64,000 bases of DNA from Celoporthe dispersa (GCA_016584495.1 WAID01000003.1:6900501-6964500); one strand, 5' to 3'; counted from the stretch's first letter, positions 11,533-23,800 are shown. A program made the numbers and translations. The notes: generated by a model not told the origin, from the letters alone.

Positions 11533-12349
11533 GGGGGACGAGCCTGCTCCCCCGTGTCGTTGAGCGCTGAGACATCCTGGCCTGGATGCAGGTGTTTTTC
11601 TTGCCGCCGTCGAGCGCAATGTTCGGCCCCGCAGGTCCCTGTGCCCAACCCTGTGTTGTCTCGCTGGCTTCGCTGACACGCTGAGGAGGAGGATGATTTT
11701 ACAAATCATAATCCATCGGCCGGCGCTCCATGGTTTATGGGTTACAAGCTGCCGCCGATGTGATTCCAGCGAGAATGGATCTCGCAAGGAACGAACACAT
11801 GTGCCTCGAGGCAGGATTTATCTTCGAGCGGCTCGCTGAGATGTCTTGTCAGAGAGTGGACGTCGTTGAGGTGGTTGACTGCGCGGAACTCCCGATAATT
11901 CCTCCGGGGCATTTCCAAAGACCGAATCATCCAAAACACGAACACGCAGGCTTTAACCACAAAAATAGCCGACGATGGGAAAAAGAGAGAAAGAAAAAAG
12001 AAATCCAGCGTGGCCGTGTGCCAATGCCGTCGAGCCCGCCATCACAGAAATTCGTGTCGCCACCCAACCCGATACTGCAACTGGTGCAGAAACGAAAAGG
12101 CTGCGCCGCGTCGAGTGAAGAAGAGGAGAAGAGCATCTCTCAGGCCGGAACAGACGCAGAAGATTGATCAGCGAACATGAACAGAGCAGGGAGATCATCA
12201 GAGATTAGCGTGTGATTCTCATTTATGGTATTTTGTTTAGAGCCAAATCTATGTGGTTCAATGGCCGTGATCATTTGTTGTCCCGATACCGTAGGTCAAG
12301 AGTAACCAACAGACCCGTGCATGGCACATCGTTGCGACGACAACAAGCA
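11533..12349. other. Intergenic between convergent 3' ends
   Basis: Holds the 3' UTRs of the orphan membrane-protein gene and PUS1. A 145-codon plus-strand ORF (11730-12167) is present but I see no domain, signal or codon pattern that supports it. Confidence 0.5.
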
Positions 12350-14555
12350 TCAACCCTCATCACCAACGCCGTCCTCGGCATCCTCGTCGTCGCCGACCAG
12401 CTCCTGCTCCAAGTCCTTCAGCGCCGACTTCTGCTTTGGGTCGTGTCTCTCCTTGGGCTCGTACGCAGCATCGAAGCCGTGTGCTGTCACCCAGAGGAAG
12501 TAGTCTGTGTTAAAGCTGTCGAGCTGGTGGAGGAATACGTGAAACCTATGCTGATGTCAGCTCTGTGCGCTTCAAGGTAAAGAACTGTGGACACATCACT
12601 GGTTGGACTTACGAGGCATCCTTCTCCTCTGTATCCCAGATCCGCGTGTAGATCTGCTTGTGCTTGAACTCGTCGATTTCTTTCTCGTACTTGTCAAAGT
12701 TCAGCGCCTCCTTGCCAAAGTTCTCCTGCGCCTTCTTGCTGTAGGTTTCAAACACAGGCCTCTCCAGCAGCAGACCCAAGCCCGGCGCCTTAGGGATGCT
12801 GATCCGGGTGGGGCCGTAGCTCTCCTTGATGCGCTCTAGCGGCACAGCGCACCGCACACTCAGGACGGCCATGGCGACCATCTTGCGGATCTGGTGCATC
12901 ATGAAGCTCTGGCCGTGGACCTTGAGGGACAGCCACTCCGTATCGCGGATCTGGATGGGCTTCGGGTTGACGACAAAGGATCGGATGACCCGTTTGGCGG
13001 AGGGGTCCTTGAACGTCTTGTGGATCGTGTAGTTGTGGAAGTTGTTGGTGCCCTGATATTGGTTCAGAGCGGCCTGCAGCTGCTCAATGCGGGCAGGCGT
13101 CACACGGTACCGGCGCTTCGCAGCAACATAGGCAGCCTTGATTTTCTTCAGGGCGACCTCGGCGGCTGAAGGCTGGTACTTGGGCTTGGTGGCTGTACCG
13201 TTCTCTCTATCGCCAGCTGATTCGACGGCGTTTGTCTCCACGCCTCCCGCGGCCGCAGGTGCAGCTTTCGGCTCGCCTTCATTCTCGGCCTGCGCCGTCG
13301 CGGGTGCGAGTTCTGCCACGTCGACCTTGTCTGCAGAGCTGTCCTCCCCGGTCTTGACCTTTTTAGCTTCGGGCTCTTCCACGTCGTCGGCCTTGCGCTT
13401 CTTCTGTGTGCTCTCGTCCTCCTGCGGGTTGCCTTGCGCATCCTCTGAAGCATGCATCTTCTGCAGGACCTCCTCGCGCGACTTGTCATCCAACCCGTCC
13501 AGGATGGGCTTGATGTCGTTCTTCTCCACCTCGTCCCAGTAATCCTGAACATCACCCCAAGCCTTGAGGCACTCATCCCAGACGCCCTTCTCCTTTGCCG
13601 CCTCGATGACCTTCTTCCCGAGGAAAGTCTGAGGGTGGGGCGGCAGGAGGGTGTAGCTGGGGAGGAGGTACTCGTACCATCTCGAGTCGCAAGCCTGGTA
13701 GCAGTTGAAGGCATTGTTCGTCCGCTGGTAGCCCCATACGCGTATCTGCTCGGGCAGGTGCGCGTTGATCTTCTCCACGATATCGGCGTCCTCAATAGTA
13801 AGCTTCAGGGAGATGACGTTGCCAGCAGCGTGAACACCCTTGTCCGTCCGAGCGCAGCGTATAAAACTGGACTTCTTGGGGTCGTCGGCGTTCCTTTTCT
13901 GGATAGCACCTGCAGCGACAAAGGCAGCGAACAGGTCTCCCTCGATGGTCTTTTCATCGTGGTTGATCTGCATGCCCTTGTAGCCTGTGCCGGCGTATCC
14001 AATAAGTACGGCGACCTTGCGCTTGGGCCGACGGTCCTCAGCGGCGATCTCCTCGGCGGAGAAGGGAATGCTCATGTTCGACGGCTTCGGGGTCTGTGTG
14101 GCTCCATCTTCGCCGCCGTTGGCAGCTGCAGCGTTGTCTCGGTTGTTGCGGCGCTGTCGCTTATGCTCGTAGATCTCGCGGCGGTCTGTCTTGAGGGCAT
14201 GGCCACCCCTTGCGATCCCGTTAGTCGAGGTCACTTTGGCAGCGTGTTCAGTTGGGGAGTCCACAGGCGCAAGCAGACAAAGGAGAGGGCCAAGGAGTGC
14301 CAGGAAGGTAACCTACTTGAAATTACCTCTGCCGCCGCGTCCACCTCTACCACCGCGGCCATTTCTGCCCTTGTGTCGCTGGTTTTGTTGGTTGTCGTGA
14401 ACCTTCTTGCCACCTGGAGTTTCACCACATGCGACACCTGCAGGCGCATCAGGCTTGGGACCTTCAGACGACATAGTCGCGTTGCTGGTTCCAGTGGCGA
14501 TAGGAGCCTGGGCAGAAGTAGTGTTGCTGCTATCAGCTTTTGCAGATTCTGCCAT
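12350..14555 (-). CDS. PUS1: tRNA pseudouridine synthase Pus1 (TruA family)
   Basis: Converts uridine to pseudouridine at several tRNA positions and in U2 snRNA; mainly nuclear. Exons in order of translation: 14317-14555, 12613-14208, 12350-12545, giving 676 aa. Intron 1 (108 nt) has a GTAGGT donor and a clear CTAAC branch site; intron 2 (67 nt) has GTAAGT. The N-terminus is Ser/Thr-rich, then an RGG-like run (GRGGRGGRGGRGNFK). The core starts at KRKVAVLIGYAGTGYKGMQ; the catalytic loop is RCARTDKGVHAAGN with Asp at about residue 202. Later marks are NNFHNYT and FMMHQIRKMVAMA. The last exon supplies FHVFLHQLDSFNTDYFLW and an acidic tail. An acidic Lys/Glu/Ala-rich insert of about 110 residues (around 315-425) splits the catalytic domain. 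Long plus-strand ORFs here are shadows. No frame defect. Confidence 0.96.
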
Positions 14556-15379
14556 GGTTGTGCTGTCGGTCGCATGCCAATTTCACCTGCAACCCAAAGA
14601 CTGAAACTTGAAGATGGGAACTTTTTTTTTTCTTCCCCTCGAGTTGAAGTTGACTCGGGGTTGGGGAACTGCTATGGCGGTGGGGTAGGTACCCATGTAC
14701 TTCTGTATGTACCCACCAACAGGGGTTCAAATGCAGCCTAGCAAGCCTAGATTAAGTACCTACAGCAGGCACTATGAGGACTCTGTGTATGGTAGTTTTG
14801 ATCCCACACCCTGCTAGAATTATTCACTGATGTTCTAGCAAAAGACAACTGGCACTGTTGAAAGGTGGAGGAGGTTGTTATGAGTGAATTCACTATTGGT
14901 TCACTTCCTAGTGCATCGTGTCTTCTCTAAAAAGGCCCAACCCTGCTACCACATATGCAAAGTGATGTGTCGACGCTCAAAAACACAGAAAACACAGATA
15001 TGATGAAGTCTACAGTTTCAGCTTCTCGTGTGGTTCATTATAGGGTCAATATACTCCCTCCTCTATAAATCATCTAGAGCTGCACAAGCAAGGTGGACAT
15101 TTTCTTCTCACAATCATATCTAACACAAGCTGCATATACACCAATTGACTTTTGTTAGAAGACTCGCAGTTTTTCAGAGTTTTTATTTTTTTTGTCCTTT
15201 ATATCACAGACATAATCATATGCTTAGGCTATGAGTTTCTCTTGATAAAATGGGGTTTGCACATCAATGATGAGTCTGCACCTCTGGGAAAGAATATGTG
15301 GTTTTCGTCCATGTCTAGTGGCTAAGTAGAATCAGATAACCAACAGCTGGATGTCATATTCTCTTGACCGTTTTCCTCG
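14556..15379. other. Intergenic, AT-rich
   Basis: No gene seen. It includes the PUS1 promoter side and the 3' flank of the AA9 gene. A TATAAA near 15063 on the plus strand has no ORF downstream. Confidence 0.5.
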
Positions 15380-16306
15380 TCATGCAGAATGGATTGTGGA
15401 CGTGCTCTGCGGAAACGCAATCGTCGTAGACCCCGAAACCACAACAGGTGTTCCAGCCGCCTTCACGAGCATATTTGTCTGGCTTGACAGAGGGATCGGT
15501 GCAGCATCTGCGGCCAACGTAGGCCCAGGAATCACATATGTGGTCAAGGTCTTGTATATATCGATCAAGATCCCTGGATCATCCTCATGATAGAATTCTG
15601 TCGCCGGTATGCCAGGCGGGTTGACCGCCGGCCCCTTTGTCCCCGTGACGCTATTGTTGGCAACATCCGACACCCAGATGTTGAAGCACTGCGGGTAGTT
15701 CTGTGCCCCATTCGTCACATTGGCATAGTGCAGGGCGATGATCTCGTGTCGCAGCACATACGGCCCAGGGCTCAGGGTGGTCGGCACCTCGATGAGCCAG
15801 CTGTTGTTGCTGGCGATCAGGACCTCCGTGGCCCAGAACCCCGGCGGCCCTCCGCTCTCGTTGAGGAAGACAGGCGCAGAGTTGTCGATCTTGAAGAACT
15901 CGAGCTTAGTCTTGTCGACACTGGCACACCCGTCGCTAGCATTGGAGTTGGAGGCATCGCACGGAGCCAGATAGGTCTGCACGGGACCGTCGTGCGACAG
16001 CGGCCAGCCGTTCCACTGGAAGTGGACTATATCACCGGGCGCGACGGGCATGTGGGCACGCGGTGGAGCGCCGTTCTCGTGGCAGATGATGTCTGGGTTG
16101 GTGTAATTGGAGGGCGCGATGAAACCGTCGTCTGTCGCGGTTTCGAACCACCCGACTGTGTTGGCCGGGTTGCCGCTGGCGCCGAGTTGGGGGATGAAGC
16201 CTGGATAGTACGCGCCGTTGACGAGGACATAGTCGATATGAGAATGTGCTGCTGCCCTTGTGAGCAGAGCTGCAGCAAAGAAGATCTGAGTGAATGACAG
16301 TGACAT
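15380..16306 (-). CDS. AA9 lytic polysaccharide monooxygenase (former GH61)
   Basis: Secreted copper enzyme that oxidatively cleaves cellulose and related beta-glucans, aiding plant cell-wall breakdown. It is a single exon of 308 aa starting at the ATG at 16306. A 20-residue signal peptide ends in TRAAA, so cleavage leaves His21 as the mature N-terminus; this His forms the copper histidine brace with His105 (WPLSHDGPVQ). The axial Tyr204 lies in the motif AQNYPQCFNIWV. Further family marks are GDIVHFQWNGW, TYLAPCD, LEFFKID and RHEIIALH. The C-terminus is a Pro/Ser/Thr-rich extension without a cellulose-binding module. It is transcribed away from the nickel transporter across a shared 1.7-kb intergenic region. 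Substrate and regioselectivity cannot be told from the sequence. Confidence 0.96.
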   Translation of the reverse strand: MSLSFTQIFFAAALLTRAAAHSHIDYVLVNGAYYPGFIPQLGASGNPANTVGWFETATDDGFIAPSNYTNPDIICHENGAPPRAHMPVAPGDIVHFQWNGWPLSHDGPVQTYLAPCDASNSNASDGCASVDKTKLEFFKIDNSAPVFLNESGGPPGFWATEVLIASNNSWLIEVPTTLSPGPYVLRHEIIALHYANVTNGAQNYPQCFNIWVSDVANNSVTGTKGPAVNPPGIPATEFYHEDDPGILIDIYKTLTTYVIPGPTLAADAAPIPLSSQTNMLVKAAGTPVVVSGSTTIAFPQSTSTIHSA

Positions 16307-17984
16307 TTTCTTTCTGTCCACAATAAGCAACTGTCTCCTCAAAGCGATAGCACTGGTGGTGCCTCGGTGCAACACAGACTCGGTAGGGAGCTTGTGGTAT
16401 CTAATAATTATAGAATCTGAGCTCCTGAATAGCAGACCACGTACTGTAGTGGCATTTTTAGTGTCTCACAGAGTCATGATTACGCCGCCAAAAACCGACA
16501 CCGTTATGTGTGCGCAAGATTGAATTACTATTCCGGCGCACAAGGGTAGCAACACGGGATCGATCTCAGTTTGGGATATATGAAAGATCGTCAATCTTCC
16601 GAAGGGGGAGGGGGGAGCCCATGGGTATTCACCCTAGCAAATTAGCCGTTGGATTCAAGTGAACACCAGGTGCAGCAAAATTGTGAGGTTTTCCTCAAAA
16701 AGCAAAGATGCTTCTGCTTCTCACTGGTTACGATCGAATTAGGTACTTGGGCTCGGGACATGGGCGCCGAATACTCTAGGTTTCGAAACTGCTTGATTAC
16801 CACTGCACATGGATACCACTTCTGAGGGGCTACAAAAGCGCTCAAGAGAATCTTATGTGGTCAACAGGGTCCTCAAAAAGCGGGCTTAGGGCAGCTTGTG
16901 GTCCGCGGAAGATGTTTTTACTTCTGCTCAGGGGTTGCAGCGGCAACCTGGTTTTCAATATAGCATCGGTTAAATGATCTCGGAGGATGATGACCGACGC
17001 TTTCGACGTGGCTTGTTCCTGCCGAGTCACGGTCATCATTCTAGTGGCGCCGCAGTCCTCAGGACTTTGGTGATCTCGGAATTCGGATGTGGGTGAGCCT
17101 GCAGATGAGAAATTGCTTTTGTGCAGTGATTCTTGACATCAGAGAAAAATACCAACAAATAATTAGTGAAGAATAAATTGAGCATGGGTTACATGAATCA
17201 GGAAGCAATGCATTGAATTGATTGCACCTCAATGCGTATCCTCAGAACCAATCATTCTCTGTTGTCTCGAGACAACATGATTTGGATCTTATTTCTAAGG
17301 GCCAAAGACCAATGGAAAGCAGGCCAAGGTAAGTATCAGCAGAAGCAGCACCATGGTCACAGTGAAACTCTTCCAGATGGGAAAAGACAGAAATTGTAAT
17401 AACTGAAAACTAGTAATCAGTTGTTGAATTTTTTTAAAAAAATAATTAGTCTAGTAGAATACAATAAAGAGAAAAGAAGAAGAAAAAGTGCAGTGTTTTG
17501 GTCTCGTCTAAGATGCAGCCCTTGCATATAATATAAGCTCTTCCAAGTTTGACAAGATCATAGGTAGGTCCGACAGATGGATCTACCCTCCTCGAGCTTA
17601 TGTCGTGCTCACCACAGCAGAGCACTTGTCCTAGGTTGCGTTAGTCAGGAGGGTCACGTAAAGCGGGAGGCTTATCATCAGTTGCAATGGTACTTGCCGC
17701 CAGTGATAATCTAGGCTGGCCACTCCCGACCCCTCACTTTTTGATAACGAAAACTTTCATGAAAAGCTCACTGACGGCGGAGGCTGTACGGTTGGCTGCA
17801 ACTACCACAGGCAGAAGGAGAATTAGGGTGTCGGATAGGGTCCATAGCTTGATTCACCTCAGGCTGGTGGTACTCTTGTCGTCTCTGCCCTCCCTTTTCT
17901 GCGCTTCCTTTTCCTTTTGAGTGAGAGAGGCCCTCTTCTCTATGGTGTTATCCTTCTCGGGCAATCCAAGTGCTCCGAAGCAGG
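16307..17984. other. Bidirectional promoter region between AA9 and nickel transporter genes
   Basis: 1.68 kb between divergent starts. No coding sequence recognised. The right part (about 17120-17560) is AT-rich and contains a T7-A7 junction and ATAATATAAG sequence. Regulatory sites cannot be assigned by eye. Confidence 0.45.
17429..17442 (+). repeat. Abutting T7-A7 tract
   Basis: Seven T followed by seven A in the AA9/nickel transporter intergenic region. Confidence 0.85.
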
Positions 17985-19261
17985 ATGCCTTCCTTCACCG
18001 TCTCTAGTCTTCCTCTCCCAAAGGCCCTCCGTGCGTTACCTCCGGCCGTCACATGGCAGATCTTCCTCCTCATTGTCGTCAACGCCATCGTCTGGGCCTC
18101 GATCGGCGTCGTCCTGCATTACTTCCCAAAACTCATCTCCTCCGCGGTCCTGTCCTACACCCTCGGCCTCCGCCATGCGCTGGACGCAGACCACATCAGC
18201 GCCATCGACCTCATGACGCGACGGCTCATCGCCTCTGGCCAGCGTCCCGTAAGTGTGGGCACCTGGTTCAGTCTGGGCCATTCAACCATCGTTGTGGTTA
18301 CCTGTGTGGTGGTCGCTGCCACGAGCGGGGCGCTGAGGGAGCGGTTCGACGGGTTCCAGAGGGTCGGTAACATCGTCGGTACGAGCGTGAGCGCGGCATT
18401 CCTGTTGATCCTCTGTGCCGGCAACACTTGGGTCTTGTATCGGCTGGTGAGGAGGTTACGACAGCTGTTGCGCGAGCAGCACGGGCGGCGGCAGAGTGGT
18501 AGCGATGAGGACGCCGCTCAGGAGGACGAGGCGGCTGGGCAGCTCAGCCTCGAGGGAGCTGGGTTCCTGGCAAACGTGTTTCGCAAGCTGTTTGTGCTCG
18601 TCGATCGGCCGTGGAAGATGTATCCCCTGGGCGTGATGTTCGGCCTGGGCTTTGACACGAGCTCCGAGATTGCCATCTTGGGCATTGCCAGTATCCAGGG
18701 CGCGTCGGGCACGAGCTTGTGGTTAATTTTGATATTTCCGGTTCTTTTCACTGGTAAGTTAGGGGAGCTGGTTTCCTTTCAAACCGAATTTTAGGAATTA
18801 CTAACCCTGCACGAATAGCTGGTATGTGTCTCATCGACACGACCGACGGGGCGCTGATGATGGCCTTGTACACCTCGAAGGCCTTTGCAAGGGATCATAT
18901 CGCCATTCTCTATTACTCGATCGTCCTGACCGGAATCACCATCATAGTCTCGGCGTTCATCGGCATCATACAGCTCTTGACACTTGTGCTCAATGTTGCT
19001 GAGCCTAAAGGAAGCATTTGGGACGGCGTTGGGGCCATCGGAGATAATTTTGAGATTATCGGTGGCAGTATTTGTGGTCTTTTCCTTGTCGTCGGCCTGG
19101 GCTCTGTTCTCATCTACAAGCCTTGGAGAAGGAGGATGGATCGAAGAGGCCTCTTGCGCCGCGAGGTGGAGGAGGAACCGTCGAATGAAGCCACGGGAAC
19201 TGGAACTGAGGATGATAGTGGACGAAACGAGATCGAAGCTGGCCATCACGAGCCGAGATGA
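17985..19261 (+). CDS. High-affinity nickel/cobalt transporter (NiCoT family)
   Basis: Plasma-membrane Ni2+/Co2+ permease, expected to supply nickel to urease. Exons 17985-18753 and 18819-19261 give 403 aa; the 65-nt intron has a GTAAGT donor and CTAAC branch site. The start is the first in-frame ATG; an upstream GTG reading is not used. The family signature in the second membrane segment is present: GLRHALDADHISAID, with the metal-binding H-x4-D-H at His64, Asp69 and His70. Other marks are GTWFSLGHSTIVV and MFGLGFDTSSEIAILG (commonly LGFDTATE) and MCLIDTTDGALMM just after the intron. Eight membrane segments fit, with a charged loop (RRQSGSDEDAAQEDEA) in the middle and a hydrophilic tail. It diverges from the AA9 gene and converges on the next gene, 263 bp away. 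No frame defect. Confidence 0.94.
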
Positions 19262-19524
19262 ACGATCCACCTAAGATAATTTGATTTTTTTTTTAAAAAA
19301 AACAAATAAAGGATATCTCTTGAAAAATTTGGTCCTCGCCGTTTCATCCGTCCAGTATTTGCTGTTGCACTCGCTAATTCTGATACTGATAACAACCGCC
19401 TCATGGATGGAGTGGCTCCCTGGACTGACCATTTCGTTGGCTGAACTGCTCGATGATTGTAATGGATTTTATTATCACTAAGTAAGCTTGATAGTCGTTG
19501 ACCGCATTGCTTATCAATAACCCT
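19262..19524. other. Short intergenic region between convergent genes
   Basis: 263 bp holding both 3' UTRs. An abutting T10-A8 tract at 19285-19302 lies 24 bp after the nickel transporter stop, where it might serve polyadenylation on either strand. Confidence 0.5.
19285..19302 (+). repeat. Abutting T10-A8 tract
   Basis: Ten T followed by eight A, just after the nickel transporter stop codon. Confidence 0.9.
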
Positions 19525-20821
19525 TCAGATCCACGTTTTATCTCCGTTTGGGTCGACCCAGCCCGCCGATGAATATTCTGGCGGTGCCTGTCCGATCGTA
19601 GATGTCGACTGCCTCTCCAAGATCCTGCCCAGGACCATCGAATCTGCCCTGCCAGGATACTCCATCTCAGTCCCTGGCAACTCGTACGGCCCTTCCAGCG
19701 CCGGCCTTTCATGTGCCCAACTGGACCTCACCGTGCCGGATCTGGTGATTTGCCGTGACAATATCGGCGAAAGTGTCGCTGCTGGCCCGATCGTGCTTGT
19801 TGTGCTATCATATGTTCCCATCGTATTCGAGTGTGCCAGTGCAGACACAGGTGAAGGACACCATGAACCCATCGTTCCCACTCCCTGTGAGACCGGCGAC
19901 GGCCACTGTGTCCCGTGGCCTCCCACGCCGCTGTCAGGCAGCTCACACGGCTGCTGGTGGTCGGGAAGCTCGGTAGGGGACGCTGGTGTGCCCAGCCTGG
20001 ACGTCTGGGACAAGGACGACCGCCAAACTTGTGACGATGCCGACGCACCTGGCTCCGAAGGTGGTGGTGGCGTCACACTGGCCCCGAGTGGGCTCCCTGA
20101 TACCGGGCGTGATCGCGCCCGGGTTGAGCAGCGACTTATCGTTGGACCCATCCAGGCCTCCACCGCTGCGCCCTGCCTCCAGCGCCGCCCGGATTTCTTT
20201 TTTATCCAGCCTCCGCTTCTTAAGCATGATGAACATGCACACCACACAGGCGATCGCCAGCGCCCCCGCGACACTCGACGTGATGGCGCCAATCTTTGCG
20301 CTGGCTGTCATCCCCTGGCCAGGTCCCGGGTTGCTCGCAGAAGAAGTGCTGCTGCTCGTGGCCGTGGCCGTGGCCGCACTCGCAATGTGCGAGCTCGTGG
20401 TCGTCGTGGTAAACGTCGTCAGGACCCCGGAACTCGTCGCCGTGATGGTGCTTGTCACCGTCACCGTCGTCCCGTTCGCAGCCATGAACCACTCCGCCTC
20501 AGACACGGCCAGGGGCGTCTTTGTGTCTGAGCAGCTCTCCTGCATGAGCTCGTACACCTGCGATAACACCTCGGCGCCCTGGTCCCCGATGCATGCTGCC
20601 GAACTGAGGACGAAGTTGCCCGTATTTCCGCATAGACAGCTGTTTGACTCTGTCGTGGAGTCACCGGTGGTGCAGGTCGAGTCGTCTGCTGCGTCTTCCA
20701 GGCATGTCCTCGTCGATGCTGGGTATGCAGAGAAGTCGAAATCAGCTGAGCATCGTGCTGGGGCGGTCCCGAGGAGGATGATGGAGGACAGGACCGAGGC
20801 GAGAAGGGTCTGCAGTCTCAT
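19525..20821 (-). CDS. Single-pass surface protein with Cys-rich ectodomain
   Basis: Predicted type I membrane protein of unknown function, 414 aa. Exons 20049-20821 and 19525-19996; the 52-nt intron (GTGCGT donor, GTCCAG acceptor) joins the frames exactly. From the N-terminus: a signal peptide (MRLQTLLASVLSSIILLGTA), an ectodomain of about 85 residues with six Cys (TCLEDAADDSTC, NSCLCGN, AACIGD, ESCSDT), a Thr/Ser-rich stalk likely to be O-glycosylated, one membrane span (SVAGALAIACVVCMFIMLKK) and a disordered Pro/Gly-rich tail with repeated ELP motifs (TELPD, CELPD, YELPG). The design recalls fungal wall-stress sensors and CFEM-like proteins, but it has six, not eight, Cys. Alternative: removing one G from a G4 run near 20072 would also join the frames, keeping a Pro-rich segment instead of the intron. 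Function is inferred from architecture only. Confidence 0.75.
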
Positions 20822-23800
20822 CTTGGCCCTTGATGGCTCCGTGACTGAGTGATGCCCTCCAGTATTAGTAAATAATACCACCTGGGCATGTGTTCCGATG
20901 TCATCTGGCGTGGTTGTTATTTTTTCTTTCCTTGGGGCCCAGCCGCTGACGAACTCATTTGGCATTAAGTACACATCTTTCCTGCACTGGAAGTGGTCGA
21001 TCGTTATGCTTAAAACGGGGAACGAGGGAAGAAAGGTTTAAAAGAAACGATTGACAGGAGAAACGATGTCAGGAGAGTGGGCCCGGGGAGGGGGTTTGCG
21101 AGTTGACAGAAACAGGTAGAGAGGCATGGGTACAGGCGAGGCCCTTAAGCACACAGAGATAATGAGCCATGACGAGATAACCAAGCACACAAGGCAGACT
21201 TGACGTCAAAATCTCTCTTGGGGCATCATTTTCTGGAAAAATGCCCCGAGAGGGCTCCCAGGGGCAAGTCTTGGTAGGGCCGACATACTTCGCCCTCACG
21301 AACACCGCCATCACCCCCCCCCCCCCGGGAGATGAGCGCGCGGCCACGATTCATTAGAACGTCACTCCCAAGCAAGACACGGGTGATCGCCATGGAAGGA
21401 AAGCCCGTAGAGGAAAGGTGTGGCTGCGGTGTGCGCTCGTAGCTCTCTTCTCCCCCTGGCTTCTGTTAAACATGAGACGTTTCGATTGTCCTTGGATACT
21501 GTACAATGAACCTTGGAGGTGGAGTCTCTTGTTTATGCATGCAGGCAGTGCCGCTGTCTGCGCCCCAGAGATCAGCCTACTTCGGACGAATTTCAGGGGA
21601 TGGCAATGTTGGTGTGGTTCGAACCTCGGTCGAACACACTGTCAATCTGCTGATTTGCTGGCTGGCTGGCAGTTCGCAACCGTGCTGCCCTCCTGATAGC
21701 GAGACGTCTATCGAGTTCGAGAAGTCGAGCAGTGCGATTTAGGAAAATCTAGTCTAGAGACGCTTATATAAATGGAGAAACTTAGGTCGCCGTAGTGAAA
21801 CCGGGTCGTCCACTTTGGGTCCATAATGTTCACTAACGCCGAAGCACGACCCCTTACGTACAAGAAGAGACCCTGGCTCGGATCCAGTGTGGAGGACGCT
21901 TTACCCACCACCTGCTTTGGGACGAAACAGTGAGTTGACGACGACTGCACTGAAGACAAGCGGGCTGGCCGTCTGAAGTCCTAATAAGAGGATCGACAGG
22001 CCCATCAACCACAATATGGCAAGTGAGCATTGTGATTCGCAGAAGGCGCTGGAGTCCGTGCCAGGTGTTCCTCACCCGGGGTGGACAGTGGGCTTCACAG
22101 CTCTCCGGCGTTTCCGTATCTACGAGTTCTCTCTCTTGTTGAGAACGGTGATGTATCAATTTTGGTGATGGTTATATGGAGCTTGCGCAGCCATGGGAGA
22201 GGAGCTGGGAAGAATTCGATGCTCTAAGTATAGTGCCATGTGGAGAATACTATGGCCGTGATCAATAGAAGTCGTTAAGGGTGCCTTTGACTAACAAAAA
22301 CGTCATGATTACAACGAGCTCAACCAAGGCCATGATTGCTCAGTAAATAGAATAGAAGATGGACACAGGATAGCCCGGAAATAGCAGGTCAGTCATTAAA
22401 TAGAGCAGGCCTCATCAATGTTATCAAAATCATTACAGCCTCATTCATCTTCCAGCCCATGGTTGACCAAATGTAGGCAGCCTGCATCGTCAATTATGCC
22501 TTCTTTACCTGTCAAGTACATGCATATTCAAGGATATCCTTTATGACAGAAGAAGACTTATCAAGAAGAAACCATACTTGGGCGCAGCACTCAACACTGT
22601 AGAGACTCGCTCCTTGGTTTTTGCTTACTCAAAAAAACAAAAGGGGGCTGCGCTTCCTTAGATATCTATATGTAAACTGCTAAGAAGAAATCTCTACAGA
22701 GGTCTGGGGAACTATCGCGATGGGATCGTTAGAATCAACCATGCGATAGACTATCTCTGTGTTACTAACCAAATGGCAGGCGGTGTTCATACTATCGCAT
22801 CGCCATCTTTCAAGGCTGGGGATATTGGGCAAAGAGCTCGTGAAAGAATTAGTAGTTCAACCTCGTTTAATATATTCCATAATAGAATTTGACTACCTTC
22901 TGCCGGCTCTCAGCAGCAAGCCTTGGCCAGTGTTTCCGGCCTATGTCCTCCACATTCGGAAAGTAGACACCAAAATCTCCCCTCCCTGATACCATCGGGC
23001 AAGATGACCGTGACTAGAGCATCCTCATTTGCATACTCATTCACGGATGCAAAACCTCTTTGGATGATCAAGAGGAAGACGGTGGTGGTGGTGGAGGTGG
23101 TGTAGGCGGCGGCGACGGTGGCACAGGCACCTCAGGGTGTGGGGGTGCGGGCCACCTGGCGGCGATGGTGGGGGATCTGGATGAAGATTGGTAGAATATG
23201 GGGGCGACATTGTGTCAGAAAGATGTTGTTCTGTTGAATGGTATACTCTGGTCTGCCGTTTGCTGTGAGGATGCGCTGCTGGCTGCTCTGGTATGATAGT
23301 GACTTTTGTGTGCAAGGCTTGAGCTGTGGGTCTGCTAATTGCTGTGCCTAGTTGTGTATGTTCTTGTTGTTGTCTAGAGATAATCTTTTTGGGAAATACT
23401 GCTGTAGTGGAAGTGTACACAATATAGTAGACATGTTCATCATTGAATCACCTACAGCTTGTACTTCTAATGGTCAACCTGCAAGTCAGATCAGGCATGA
23501 CGCATTGTATATTCTTTGAACCACTTTTTGTGCAGTTAGTTCTCAACCATAGATGCTTGAGTAATTAGAGAGATTGTGACTCCAGGGAGCTCAACTGGGT
23601 AGTGGCTTATGAGAAGTGATGGAGAGCAGGTGAAGGCCTTCTAGAGAACCTTGGTCATGCCTCGCCGTACTCACTTCTGCAAATTGTGAACTCGATTAGA
23701 TAGGAACTTGTGAGTGCCTCAGCATAGAAATCGAGGTCTTCTGTTTTTCTTCTTTTGGAATAGTTTGCAGTCGTATCTATCATCTCACCAATTGTTGATT

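Noticed and set aside
11730..12167. 145-codon plus-strand ORF between convergent genes
   Set aside because: Lys/Ser-rich translation of probable 3' UTR sequence with no supporting feature.
13452..14741. 429-codon plus-strand ORF opposite PUS1
   Set aside because: Overlaps PUS1 exons, whose catalytic motifs are on the minus strand; the plus reading has no recognisable domain.
15587..16297. 236-codon plus-strand ORF opposite the AA9 gene
   Set aside because: Antisense shadow; the AA9 histidine brace and signal peptide are on the minus strand.
19733..20852. Overlapping plus-strand ORFs of 265 and 288 codons
   Set aside because: Antisense to the surface-protein gene and low-complexity; no start context or domain.
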